From a gamma proteobacterium symbiont of Ctena orbiculata (lineage in GTDB: Bacteria; Pseudomonadota; Gammaproteobacteria; Chromatiales; Chromatiaceae): a DNA stretch of 64,000 nt. Each line of letters starts with the position of its first letter. Position 1 is the stretch's first letter. Made by a program: the position numbers and the translations under genes. The notes under the pieces were generated by a model. The model was not told the origin of the DNA, did no database searches, and saw nothing but the letters and a program-made list of their open reading frames with translations. This document shows, piece after piece, positions 37,633 through 44,838 of the stretch. The stretch covers positions 1 through 64,000 of the forward strand of contig QBVC01000032.1 of the NCBI GenBank assembly GCA_003058495.1, read 5' to 3'.

Positions 37633-38517
37633 ATGGTTACCGAAACCTACAGTCGCCGCCTGCTCTCGCCCTTTCACGGATTACAACAGGTAATCTCCGT
37701 TGAGGGCGGTATCGCGGAGAGTATGGATGGCTGGAACTGGAAACTCTATGTAGCCGATGAGAGCATTGTCAGCCACACCGGCCTTTCGGAGATCGTGTAC
37801 GGCAGCTGGAATCCGTACCACGGCCTCAGCCGCTCACGCATCCGTGGCGCGATGCCGTCATCCATCATAGAGCAGATGGGCGACCGCCTGCTGCAGGCGG
37901 TCGAACGCCATGCCGATTCCATACCCTTCGCGAGCCTTGATGAGTTCGAGTTGTGGTTGCTGGACGAAGAGAGCGGCAAACCACTGGCGCTCCTCGACAG
38001 CGCCCTCGCGGACGACACGCTTGGGTTTCACGACAACCCGACCTGGCACCCTGGCGGTCAGGCGGGCAGGGGATTCTGTTCCGAATCGGGCAACGCCGAG
38101 GACCTGATCCGGCTGATCAAACGCGCATCCGGGAAACCGTCGGCGGCGGTCTGGATCAAACGCAAGCGTGACGGCACGGGCAGCGACCAGTACGGCGCCC
38201 ACTATCCCAGCCGGATGTTCCCGGCGCTGCTGCTTCGCGAGCGCTGGGAGGATATCAAGCAACAGCAGTTGGTCTCCGATTTCCTCAAGTGGCAGGCCCC
38301 CTGGCTACTGCAGCTGCCGCTCAACCCCGAGACCCGTGTCCAGCTCGAGGAGGCGGCCTGGGATCGCCCGTTTGAAACCAGCCGCGTCTACCGCCTGTTT
38401 CCGGAGATAATCGATGAGAAGGGTTTGACGACCACCCGCGTCAAGGCCCGGATGATGCGCCACGACGCCCCCGCGCAACAGGTCAAAGAACCCTTCTATC
38501 CCTTCGTCAACGAGTAG
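37633..38517 (+). CDS. Conserved-looking hypothetical protein
   Basis: A 294-residue soluble protein starting MVTETYSRRLLSPFHGL at ATG 37633. I do not recognise the family. It is rich in aromatic residues, has no signal peptide or membrane span, and shows blocks typical of a globular enzyme or binding protein (SEIVYGSWNPYHGLSRS; DEFELWLLDEESGKPLALL; FHDNPTWHPGGQAG; GAHYPSRMFPALLLRERW). The frame is well used and no strong competing frame exists, so it is likely real. The start is uncertain: 36 bases upstream is another in-frame start, and the ribosome site is weak for both. It converges with the patatin-like gene 66 bases later. Confidence 0.7.
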   Translation: MVTETYSRRLLSPFHGLQQVISVEGGIAESMDGWNWKLYVADESIVSHTGLSEIVYGSWNPYHGLSRSRIRGAMPSSIIEQMGDRLLQAVERHADSIPFASLDEFELWLLDEESGKPLALLDSALADDTLGFHDNPTWHPGGQAGRGFCSESGNAEDLIRLIKRASGKPSAAVWIKRKRDGTGSDQYGAHYPSRMFPALLLRERWEDIKQQQLVSDFLKWQAPWLLQLPLNPETRVQLEEAAWDRPFETSRVYRLFPEIIDEKGLTTTRVKARMMRHDAPAQQVKEPFYPFVNE

Positions 38518-38552
38518 CCTTGGGGTTACCGCTGCGGGCTTTAATGGGCTGT

Positions 38553-38574
38553 CCCGCTGTGCGGATTGAGCGGG
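38553..38574. terminator. Weak hairpin between convergent genes
   Basis: CCCGCT (38553-38558) and AGCGGG (38569-38574) can pair with a 10-base loop. It sits between the convergent unknown gene and patatin-like gene. There is no T-run on either side, so a terminator role is tentative. Confidence 0.3.
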
Positions 38575-38583
38575 CAAATCCAC

Positions 38584-39540
38584 TCAGCGATCAAACAGGC
38601 GCTCCAGCGCGGGACGCATGCGCTTGACCTCCCTGAGGCCCTCCTCGATAGCCATCTCCGCCTCGTCGAATTCCATCAGTCCCAGCCTCGACAGGCGCGG
38701 TGTCAGTATCACCTCCGGTGGATCACCGGCCATGCGGCTGCGGGTTATCCGGTCCTGCATGATATTGATCGAACTCGCCAGCACCTCATAGAGCCCGGGA
38801 ACGCTACGGCTTTCGCCCAACAGACGGGTCTTCAGTTCCTGCTTGCGCGCAGAGAGGCCGCTCATCAGCTGCCCGGTTATGCGGCCCCAGAGATCATTTT
38901 CAAGCTCTCCCTCCACCGCCGCGGCGGCGCTGCGTCGACTGCCGCTTCCATTGCGCAGATGCTTGCCGAGTATGTCGCCATTGAGATTGACCGCAATCAC
39001 GATATCCGCGCCCATGGCGCGGCAGAGTGAAACGGGCACGGGATTGGCCAGACCGCCATCCACCAGCCATCGCCCCTGATGCTGCAGCGGGGTGAACAGC
39101 CCGGGCAGGCTGATCGAGGCCCTTACCGCCTCCATCACCGGTCCCTGGCGAAACCAGATCTCCCTTCCCGTCTCCAGATCTGTCGCCACCACACCCAGTT
39201 GACGCCGCAATCCCTCGAACTCGAGATCCTTGACATAGCGGCTGATGAAATCGGTCAGCCTGTCCCCCTGAATCAACCCCCCGCCCAACAGGGAGGGATC
39301 GAGAAACCTGATCATCTCTTTCCAGCTCAGGGAGCAGGTCCAGCTCTGCAGCAGCTCCAGCTTGTCCGCGGCATAGGCTGCGCCCACCAGGGCGCCGATG
39401 GAGCTTCCGCTGACTATATCGGGCTCGATGCCCAGTTCAGAGAGGCCGTTGATGATCCCTATATGCGACCAACCCCGGGCCGCACCGCTTCCCAGTGCCA
39501 GACCGACCTTGATTTCCACCTTGTCACCACCCTGCACCAT
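38584..39540 (-). CDS. Patatin-like phospholipase (RssA-like)
   Basis: A 318-residue cytosolic protein of the patatin family. The oxyanion loop is GLALGSGAARGWSHIG, the nucleophile Ser lies in GSSIGA (G-x-S-x-G) and the catalytic Asp in VDGGLANPVP. These form the Ser-Asp dyad of lipid acyl hydrolases. E. coli RssA has the same short layout; the physiological substrate is not known, with membrane phospholipid turnover the usual suggestion. The C-terminal third contains a positively charged helical part (GLSARKQELKTRLL). It appears to be a single gene, with the HAD gene on the same strand 62 bases upstream. Confidence 0.9.
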   Translation of the reverse strand: MVQGGDKVEIKVGLALGSGAARGWSHIGIINGLSELGIEPDIVSGSSIGALVGAAYAADKLELLQSWTCSLSWKEMIRFLDPSLLGGGLIQGDRLTDFISRYVKDLEFEGLRRQLGVVATDLETGREIWFRQGPVMEAVRASISLPGLFTPLQHQGRWLVDGGLANPVPVSLCRAMGADIVIAVNLNGDILGKHLRNGSGSRRSAAAAVEGELENDLWGRITGQLMSGLSARKQELKTRLLGESRSVPGLYEVLASSINIMQDRITRSRMAGDPPEVILTPRLSRLGLMEFDEAEMAIEEGLREVKRMRPALERLFDR

Positions 39541-39601
39541 CGCTACACCGCACTGCCTCGGTTCGGCAGGCCCCGGCTAACGAGTATACAGCAGGCTGCA
39601 T

Positions 39602-40282
39602 TCAGGAGATATCCAACGCATGCAGCACGCGCTGCTTCAGCTCCAGGGGCTGGCGGGAGATCAAGGCGGCGGGGACGCCGATTTTCTTGGTCAGGCGCTG
39701 ATAGCTTTCGAAGCCGAATGAGACCATGAAGGGGTGCATCCCGGAACCGATGGCGGCCACATAGTCGCACTTCTCATCACCCGTGGCATAGGCACGGGCC
39801 GGATTGATCTTGAGACTCTCGCGGATCGCCTGAAACGCGCTGAGCTTCTGCTTTCTCAACGGCAGGTGAATGAGAAAGTCGAGCCCCCCCACGTCGACCC
39901 CATTGCGCCGATAGAGTCGGTGCAGTGTCTTTTCCGGCTCATTGGTGATATTGCGGGTGATCATGCCCACCCGAAGCTCGGGTTGCGCGATCAGTCTGTT
40001 GATCATCCCCCCCATGCCCTCGAACAACTGGGCGCGCTCCCGGTAGATTTCGGTGAGGGTGTTGATCAACGCGATCCGCTGCTTTTCCTTCAGCTGCTTT
40101 CGCAGGTTTTTCGGCAGCTCCTTCAGGCCGCCGATATATTTAAAGATCTTGCGCCGATCCTGAAAACGCTCAATATCGCCTATATCCATATTGTGCGTCT
40201 TGAACGCGAGGTTGATCGCCTCAAACGCGTCGATGGTGGTGCCATCCGCATCGAGAATTATGAGACGGTGGTGCTCGAACAT
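39602..40282 (-). CDS. HAD-superfamily hydrolase
   Basis: ATG 40282 (226 residues, MFEHHRLIILDADGTTID) puts the HAD motif I DxDGT at residues 11-15; an in-frame start 81 bases earlier would overlap the methyltransferase gene and is less likely. Motif II lies near MITRNITNEP, a Lys near RKQKLSAF, and motif III/IV near YATGDEKCDYVAAI. The cap region is helical and basic (RRKIFKYIGGLKELPKNLRK). Members remove phosphate from small phosphorylated substrates; the substrate here is unknown. It begins 14 bases after the methyltransferase stop and is likely in the same transcript. Confidence 0.85.
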   Translation of the reverse strand: MFEHHRLIILDADGTTIDAFEAINLAFKTHNMDIGDIERFQDRRKIFKYIGGLKELPKNLRKQLKEKQRIALINTLTEIYRERAQLFEGMGGMINRLIAQPELRVGMITRNITNEPEKTLHRLYRRNGVDVGGLDFLIHLPLRKQKLSAFQAIRESLKINPARAYATGDEKCDYVAAIGSGMHPFMVSFGFESYQRLTKKIGVPAALISRQPLELKQRVLHALDIS

Positions 40283-40296
40283 GCGCAGATCCCGAT

Positions 40297-40953
40297 TCAA
40301 CAAAAAACCACCTCGGCATGGGTCCCGAAACGGCCGATTCGACTCGCCTTCACGCAACGACACTCGGTCCAGGCATCGATAATATGCCGTTCGGCCCGGC
40401 GGTGGGTGTCATCCATGAGGATGATGCAATCCCCTGCCAGATGGTCGATCATGGTCGGCAGCAGTCCGTAGCGCCCTCCCGGATTGCTGCTCGGCGGACC
40501 GTCGCATACCACCAGTGCTATCCTGTCGATCTCAAGCTCCCGCGGCATGCGATACCACCTGTATCCCCCGTAGTCGACCAGGGGGGCGTGGACCAGGGTG
40601 ACATGGGAAAAACCGAGGTAGTCGAGGATCCTCTGCAGATGGTCATGCCAGGTTTTGTTGTGTTCCAGGACGATGAACTGGCGATCCGTCGACCTGCACA
40701 ACATCGCCACCAGCAGCGTAGTCGCACCCGAGCCGCATTCGAGAATCGCACCTTTAGAGCGCACTACGTGCCCACCCACATGGCGCAAGTAGGACAGTCC
40801 GGCGGCATAGCCGAGATTGCCCCAGGCCAAGGCCAGCAGCAGAATATCCAAGCCGCCCGGCGTTCGATTCGGCCGCCGACCCGAGAAGCGGGCAGCCACC
40901 TTTGCCAGCAAGCCCGCCTTGAGGGGAAATAACCTGTCTCTCAACCAATTCAC
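40297..40953 (-). CDS. SAM-dependent methyltransferase-like protein
   Basis: A 218-residue protein with a class I methyltransferase Rossmann core. The SAM-binding motif I is GAILECGSGATTLLVAML, followed by an acidic strand end (FIVLEHNKTW) and motif IV-like VVCDGPPSS, then IILMDDTHR. The order fits the Methyltransf_24 type found near surface-polymer genes. The N-terminus is basic and amphipathic (MNWLRDRLFPLKAGLLAKVA), which may place it at the membrane. Substrate unknown. It leads a two-gene unit with the HAD hydrolase and is divergent from the small protein at 41118. Confidence 0.75.
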   Translation of the reverse strand: MNWLRDRLFPLKAGLLAKVAARFSGRRPNRTPGGLDILLLALAWGNLGYAAGLSYLRHVGGHVVRSKGAILECGSGATTLLVAMLCRSTDRQFIVLEHNKTWHDHLQRILDYLGFSHVTLVHAPLVDYGGYRWYRMPRELEIDRIALVVCDGPPSSNPGGRYGLLPTMIDHLAGDCIILMDDTHRRAERHIIDAWTECRCVKASRIGRFGTHAEVVFC

Positions 40954-41117
40954 AAGATAACCGCAGTAATAGCCAACAACATGTAAAGAGATCTTAACCT
41001 AGTGCTGTTACAGTCATATTGCGTGAATGACGTTTGACTGTTCCAGAGTCTGTTAACACTCGTTCGATTGCCGCCGCGCTGCCGGAAACAGCGGCCTGCA
41101 ATGACAGGGGGGAGAAG

Positions 41118-41297
41118 ATGATTGAATGGGAACGTTTAGACAAACAGGAGCAGATCAAGCTCCGGGATGCCTTCGGCCACTATCTCGACACGCTTCCACC
41201 CACCTGTTCACTCGACATGAAGATTGCCCGCTTTCAGGAGTGGTTGAGCCAAAAGGGGATTCGTTACCCCGACCGGATCAAGGCGGAAAGCAGCTAG
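41118..41297 (+). CDS. Small hypothetical protein (59 residues)
   Basis: ATG 41118 follows a near-perfect ribosome site (GGGGGGAGAAG). The 59-residue product (MIEWERLDKQEQIKLRDAFG...) is charged and mostly helical, with no cysteine pair or membrane span. Its stop shares a CTAG tetramer with the stop of the convergent gspB-like gene (41294-41297), so the two genes overlap tail to tail by four bases. Function unknown; the excellent ribosome site and compact layout argue that it is real. Confidence 0.72.
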   Translation: MIEWERLDKQEQIKLRDAFGHYLDTLPPTCSLDMKIARFQEWLSQKGIRYPDRIKAESS

Positions 41298-42193
41298 TAC
41301 TTGTCCCGCAGCAGCCGAACCAGGCCGCTGCCGTAGTCGACGATGATGCCGTCGCGGTTGATCTCGTGGAGCCGGTAGCCGCTGGCGCCCAGGGTATCGC
41401 CCTCGCTGTAGCGGCGCATGTTAATGATGACAAACCGCTGGGAAGGCGCTTCGTTATAGACGTGGATTGTGGTTTTGAGCTGCTCCAGCTTCTCGCGCAA
41501 TCCCTGCTCCAACTCCCAGATCAACGGGATCTCAGGCGCTACCGCCGTTTCGTTTTCACTTTCATCCGCCACCGCCGGTTCGACGGCATCGGGCATTGCG
41601 CTATCCGCCTTGACTGAAGCATCGGCCTGCTCCGGGTTGATGCTGACGCCTGGCGGCCTGGCGATCGCCACCGCGGGTGGTGGTTTGGGCTCTGCAGGGC
41701 GTGGCACAGAGGGCGATCGATCGACAGGCACAGCCGCTCGACGCTGCGCCGGCCTCGCCGGTGCGACAGGCCGCTTGGGTGGAATCTGCTCGTTTCTTCG
41801 CTGCGGCTTCTCGCTCAGCACGGCCTCGCTGACCAATGGCTGCTGATTGGGACGACTGCTGCTGCGGATACGCTCGGCGGTCAAGCGATTTCCTTTCACC
41901 GCCGGTTGATCAGCCTGAGCCGTCTCTGCCCCGCCAGGCTGTGTCGAGGTCGACCGGGGTCCGTCAGCCGGGATTTGCACCTGCCTGTTCTGAGCCGGCG
42001 GGGCCTCACCGCCGCCGGCACGCAACAGCAGCCACAGGGTGACCAGAATCAATAGCAGCACCAAAACGATCGACAGCAGCAGTATCGGCATCGACCCGCG
42101 CTTGGCGGGCAGCTGGGTCTGCGGCAGGATATGCTCTTTCCCCGGCTGTCTCTCTTGCGAGGCCCTCTCCAGTGCATCGAGTATGGAAGACAT
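41294..42193 (-). CDS. gspB: General secretion pathway protein B-like
   Basis: A 299-residue bitopic protein. Residues 1-12 (MSSILDALERAS) match the start of ExeB/GspB proteins, a membrane span follows at about 35-60, then a long Pro/Ala/Gln-rich periplasmic linker to about 225. A compact C-terminal domain (HVYNEAPSQRFVIINMRRYSEG; LHEINRDGIIVDYGSGLVRL) corresponds to the T2SSB domain. In Aeromonas, ExeB works with the ATPase ExeA to insert the secretin ExeD through peptidoglycan. The start lies one base after the gspA stop. No other type II secretion gene is in the window, so the main gsp cluster must be elsewhere or absent. Confidence 0.9.
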   Translation of the reverse strand: MSSILDALERASQERQPGKEHILPQTQLPAKRGSMPILLLSIVLVLLLILVTLWLLLRAGGGEAPPAQNRQVQIPADGPRSTSTQPGGAETAQADQPAVKGNRLTAERIRSSSRPNQQPLVSEAVLSEKPQRRNEQIPPKRPVAPARPAQRRAAVPVDRSPSVPRPAEPKPPPAVAIARPPGVSINPEQADASVKADSAMPDAVEPAVADESENETAVAPEIPLIWELEQGLREKLEQLKTTIHVYNEAPSQRFVIINMRRYSEGDTLGASGYRLHEINRDGIIVDYGSGLVRLLRDKY

Positions 42194-42194
42194 C

Positions 42195-44006
42195 TCAGCC
42201 CCCCGTCCGCAGCAATACCGGTTTCGTGGAATCGGCCACGCTACCGTTCAATTGAATCAATGTCTGCTTGCCGACCACACCATCCGCGATCAGGCCCCGG
42301 GCGCGCTGAAAACGCATCACCCGCCGCTGTGTCTCGAGATCGAATTCTGCATTCGTTGGATCGAAACGGGTCTCGATCCCCTCGATACGGTCCAGCATCG
42401 AGATCAACCATGCCACATCCTGACCCACCTGTCCGATACTCAAGCGCTCGCTGCTGAGCTTGGGCGGGCGCCACAGGATGATGTAACTGCCGCTCCAGAG
42501 CTGTGCTATCTCCGAGCGCGGGAACTCAAAGCGGCGGCCGTTCAGGTCGAGGGTCACCAGATCCCCGGTGAGTGCGGTGGCAACCACATTGTAGTGCTGG
42601 CCGTCATCCATGATCAGTTCCAGCACCGCCGGCCTGTCATAGTAGACCAGGCTTTGCCAGGAACCGCGCCCGTAGATGCAGCTCAAGCCCACCTCTTCCG
42701 CCTTGTCACAGGCGGAACGCGCTTCACCCTCGAGGGGATAGACGCGCTGCCAATAGCCGAACAGGGTGATGAAGGCGCTGTCCTCCCCCCCCATCATGCT
42801 GCTCAATCCGGGTTTTTCCTCGACGGCCCCCGGCTCCCCCGCGGGCTCCATGGACGCTGCGAGCAGATCCTCTGCCGACGCCGGGGTGGCGGGATCCGCG
42901 GTCTTCAGCGCCAGCCCTGGTTGGGTCGGCGCTGCCGTTTCGGGCGCTGGGGGCCGCGGCGGTGCAGCTGCGGACTCTGCAGCCACCGCAACCTGTTGCC
43001 GCCTGGCTGCCGCTGGCGTCGATTGCGCCTGGGTTGTTGCCGCTTGAGGCGGATTCCCGGACGGCACCGCGGATGAAGAGAGCGAGGGGAAACCGGGCAA
43101 CAGGCGATCGACGTCCCAGAGCAGCAGCCCCGCCAGGGTGCAGCCAAGCAGCGCCACAGCGATCCAGGCCCAGATCAGCTGGCGCTTGCCGCGCTCCCCC
43201 AGGCCGCTCAGTTCGCCGTAGACCTGGGCGAGCATGCGCCTGGTTATCTGTTTGCTGTCTTTGGCGTAGGCCAGCAGCATGCATCGATGACAGAGGATGT
43301 TGATCAACCTGGGAACACCGCCGCTGTAGCGATAGATGCTCTGCAAGGCGCCGGCGCTGAACAGGGACTGCGTCAGACCGGCCACCCTGAGGCGATGCAG
43401 AACATAGGCCCGGGTCTCGGAACGGGAGAGCGGGGTCAGGTGATAGCGTGCCGTCACCCGCTGCGCCAGTTGTCGCAATCTCGGCTGTTGCAGCAGATCC
43501 TTCAGTTCGGATTGACCGACAAGGATGATCTGCAGCAGTTTATGCTTCTCCGTCTCGAGGTTGGTCAGCAGCCGGACCTGTTCCAGCGACTCATAACTGA
43601 GATTCTGCGCCTCATCGATGATCACCACGGTGCGCCGACCCTGACTGTGGCTCTCCAAGAGAAAGGCATTGAGAAAATCGACGATCTCCTTGATGCTGTT
43701 GCAGCCCAGGGGGTAGAGGATCTTCAGTTCATCACAGATTGACGCAACCAGTTCCAGCGGGCTCAGGCGGGGATTGAAGATGAATGCCACATCGACGGCC
43801 CTGGGCAGTTCCGCCAACAGTTTGCGGCAGAGCAGGGTCTTGCCCGTGCCGACTCCGCCGGTAAGCTGCAGAAAACCGCCTCCCTCGGTCACCCCATAGA
43901 GGAGATGGGCGAATCCGTTGCGGTGCCTCTCGCTCAGAAAGAGGTACTTGGGATCCGGTGTGATGGAGAAGGGATCTTCAGTAAGTCCGAAATATTCCTG
44001 ATACAT
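42195..44006 (-). CDS. gspA: ExeA/GspA-type ATPase with C-terminal peptidoglycan-binding domain
   Basis: A 603-residue protein. The N-terminus MYQEYFGLTEDPFSITPDP is diagnostic of ExeA-type AAA ATPases. Walker A GGVGTGKT is at 50-57 and Walker B VVIIDEAQN near 130. A membrane span lies near 273-296, then a low-complexity Ala/Pro linker. The periplasmic part has a C39-like non-catalytic region (SLVYYDRPAVLELIMDDGQH) and a peptidoglycan-binding domain at the end (RRVMRFQRARGLIADGVVG). It uses ATP to open or remodel the wall for secretin assembly with GspB, which follows one base later. The long upstream AT-rich region probably holds its promoter. Confidence 0.92.
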   Translation of the reverse strand: MYQEYFGLTEDPFSITPDPKYLFLSERHRNGFAHLLYGVTEGGGFLQLTGGVGTGKTLLCRKLLAELPRAVDVAFIFNPRLSPLELVASICDELKILYPLGCNSIKEIVDFLNAFLLESHSQGRRTVVIIDEAQNLSYESLEQVRLLTNLETEKHKLLQIILVGQSELKDLLQQPRLRQLAQRVTARYHLTPLSRSETRAYVLHRLRVAGLTQSLFSAGALQSIYRYSGGVPRLINILCHRCMLLAYAKDSKQITRRMLAQVYGELSGLGERGKRQLIWAWIAVALLGCTLAGLLLWDVDRLLPGFPSLSSSAVPSGNPPQAATTQAQSTPAAARRQQVAVAAESAAAPPRPPAPETAAPTQPGLALKTADPATPASAEDLLAASMEPAGEPGAVEEKPGLSSMMGGEDSAFITLFGYWQRVYPLEGEARSACDKAEEVGLSCIYGRGSWQSLVYYDRPAVLELIMDDGQHYNVVATALTGDLVTLDLNGRRFEFPRSEIAQLWSGSYIILWRPPKLSSERLSIGQVGQDVAWLISMLDRIEGIETRFDPTNAEFDLETQRRVMRFQRARGLIADGVVGKQTLIQLNGSVADSTKPVLLRTGG

Positions 44007-44143
44007 AGTGGCAGGTAAATTCTCTATTTTTCCACCGGATATTGGTCATCCACCCTCGCTCTCGCAGACCCGGTTGACAATCGATTGCCATCGCTCACAA
44101 CCCGAGTATACCTAAACACTTCCGGATAGCTTTCGGCAAGTTG

Positions 44144-44163
44144 AATGAGAGCTAAATCTCATT
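44144..44163. promoter_or_regulatory. Perfect palindrome with CRP-like spacing upstream of gspA
   Basis: AATGAGA (44144-44150) and TCTCATT (44157-44163) are perfect 7-bp inverted arms around six bases. The TGAGA-N6-TCTCA core has the same geometry as CRP-family sites (TGTGA-N6-TCACA) with one base change per arm. It lies about 138 bases upstream of the gspA start in AT-rich DNA. A CRP/FNR-family operator is a reasonable guess. Confidence 0.45.
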
Positions 44164-44498
44164 TTGAGAAATTAGTGATTAAATTTTCCGCTGGCGCAGA
44201 AAAGGAATCAAAAAAAATGGTTTGAGTGTTGTCAACAGGGGTAAATATTCAGCGGAAATTGCCGACTAAATAATTGAGTCGAAAGGGTTGCCATCCGTTT
44301 TCATGCTGCCGTCTCAATGCTGAAAAACGGGCTCCGAGTCCGATGCGGAAGGCAACCTCTGATGTGAAGCAGTTAATTTATCACGAACGAAATAGGCAAT
44401 TTATCACATATATTAACCAATACTCTTCAATATTCGCTTGTAATATATTGATATTTTGCTAATTTTCTAAGTACAAATGACCGTTTGAGCCTACGACA

Positions 44499-44699
44499 AT
44501 GACTGGACTATATAAAACACGCACCTGCAGAGAGTGCCCCCATCAGATCATCAATGGAATCGCCTGCGACTGGCAGCCCAACGAGTGCCCGATCCAGGTT
44601 GAAAAGAGACAGCGCCAGAAAGCCTCCAAGACCAAGGCCTTCTTTTTGACCAATCTGCTCATCGCCGATGATTTTGACGCGGTTCGCAGCAGCAACTAG
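44499..44699 (+). CDS. Possible small cysteine-rich protein
   Basis: A 66-codon frame. The product has four cysteines near the N-terminus (CRECPHQIINGIACDW then NECP) in a C-x2-C-x9-C-x5-C arrangement that could bind zinc or an Fe-S cluster, followed by a basic segment (KRQRQKASKTKAFFL). The region upstream is AT-rich, and the ribosome site is poor. It is the only plus-strand frame with convincing composition in this gap. I do not recognise a family. It may be a small regulator or a chance frame. Confidence 0.42.
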   Translation: MTGLYKTRTCRECPHQIINGIACDWQPNECPIQVEKRQRQKASKTKAFFLTNLLIADDFDAVRSSN

Positions 44700-44838
44700 G
44701 ATCTGTTGACCAGAGACAGAAGAGCTGTCTGGCCTTAGCGGCCGGACATCGAAACCCCGCGACCGGAACAGGGATGCCGCGCAATCACCCCCGGCATGCG
44801 CGCGCAGCCGACAAGAAACGGTCCCGGGCGGAATCAGA

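Larger units (their letters stand above)
44007..44838. other. AT-rich intergenic region
   Basis: An 832-base gap between gspA (minus) and tamB (minus), with 44140-44490 clearly more AT-rich than its surroundings. It holds a 20-base palindrome (44144-44163), a possible 66-codon cysteine-containing gene (44499-44699), and the trailing region of tamB. A second small frame at 44274-44462 has no ribosome site and odd composition and is not called. Confidence 0.5.

Noticed and set aside
44274-44462. A 62-codon plus-strand frame in the AT-rich gap
   Set aside because: No ribosome site, unusual composition and no conserved features; weaker than the 44499-44699 frame.
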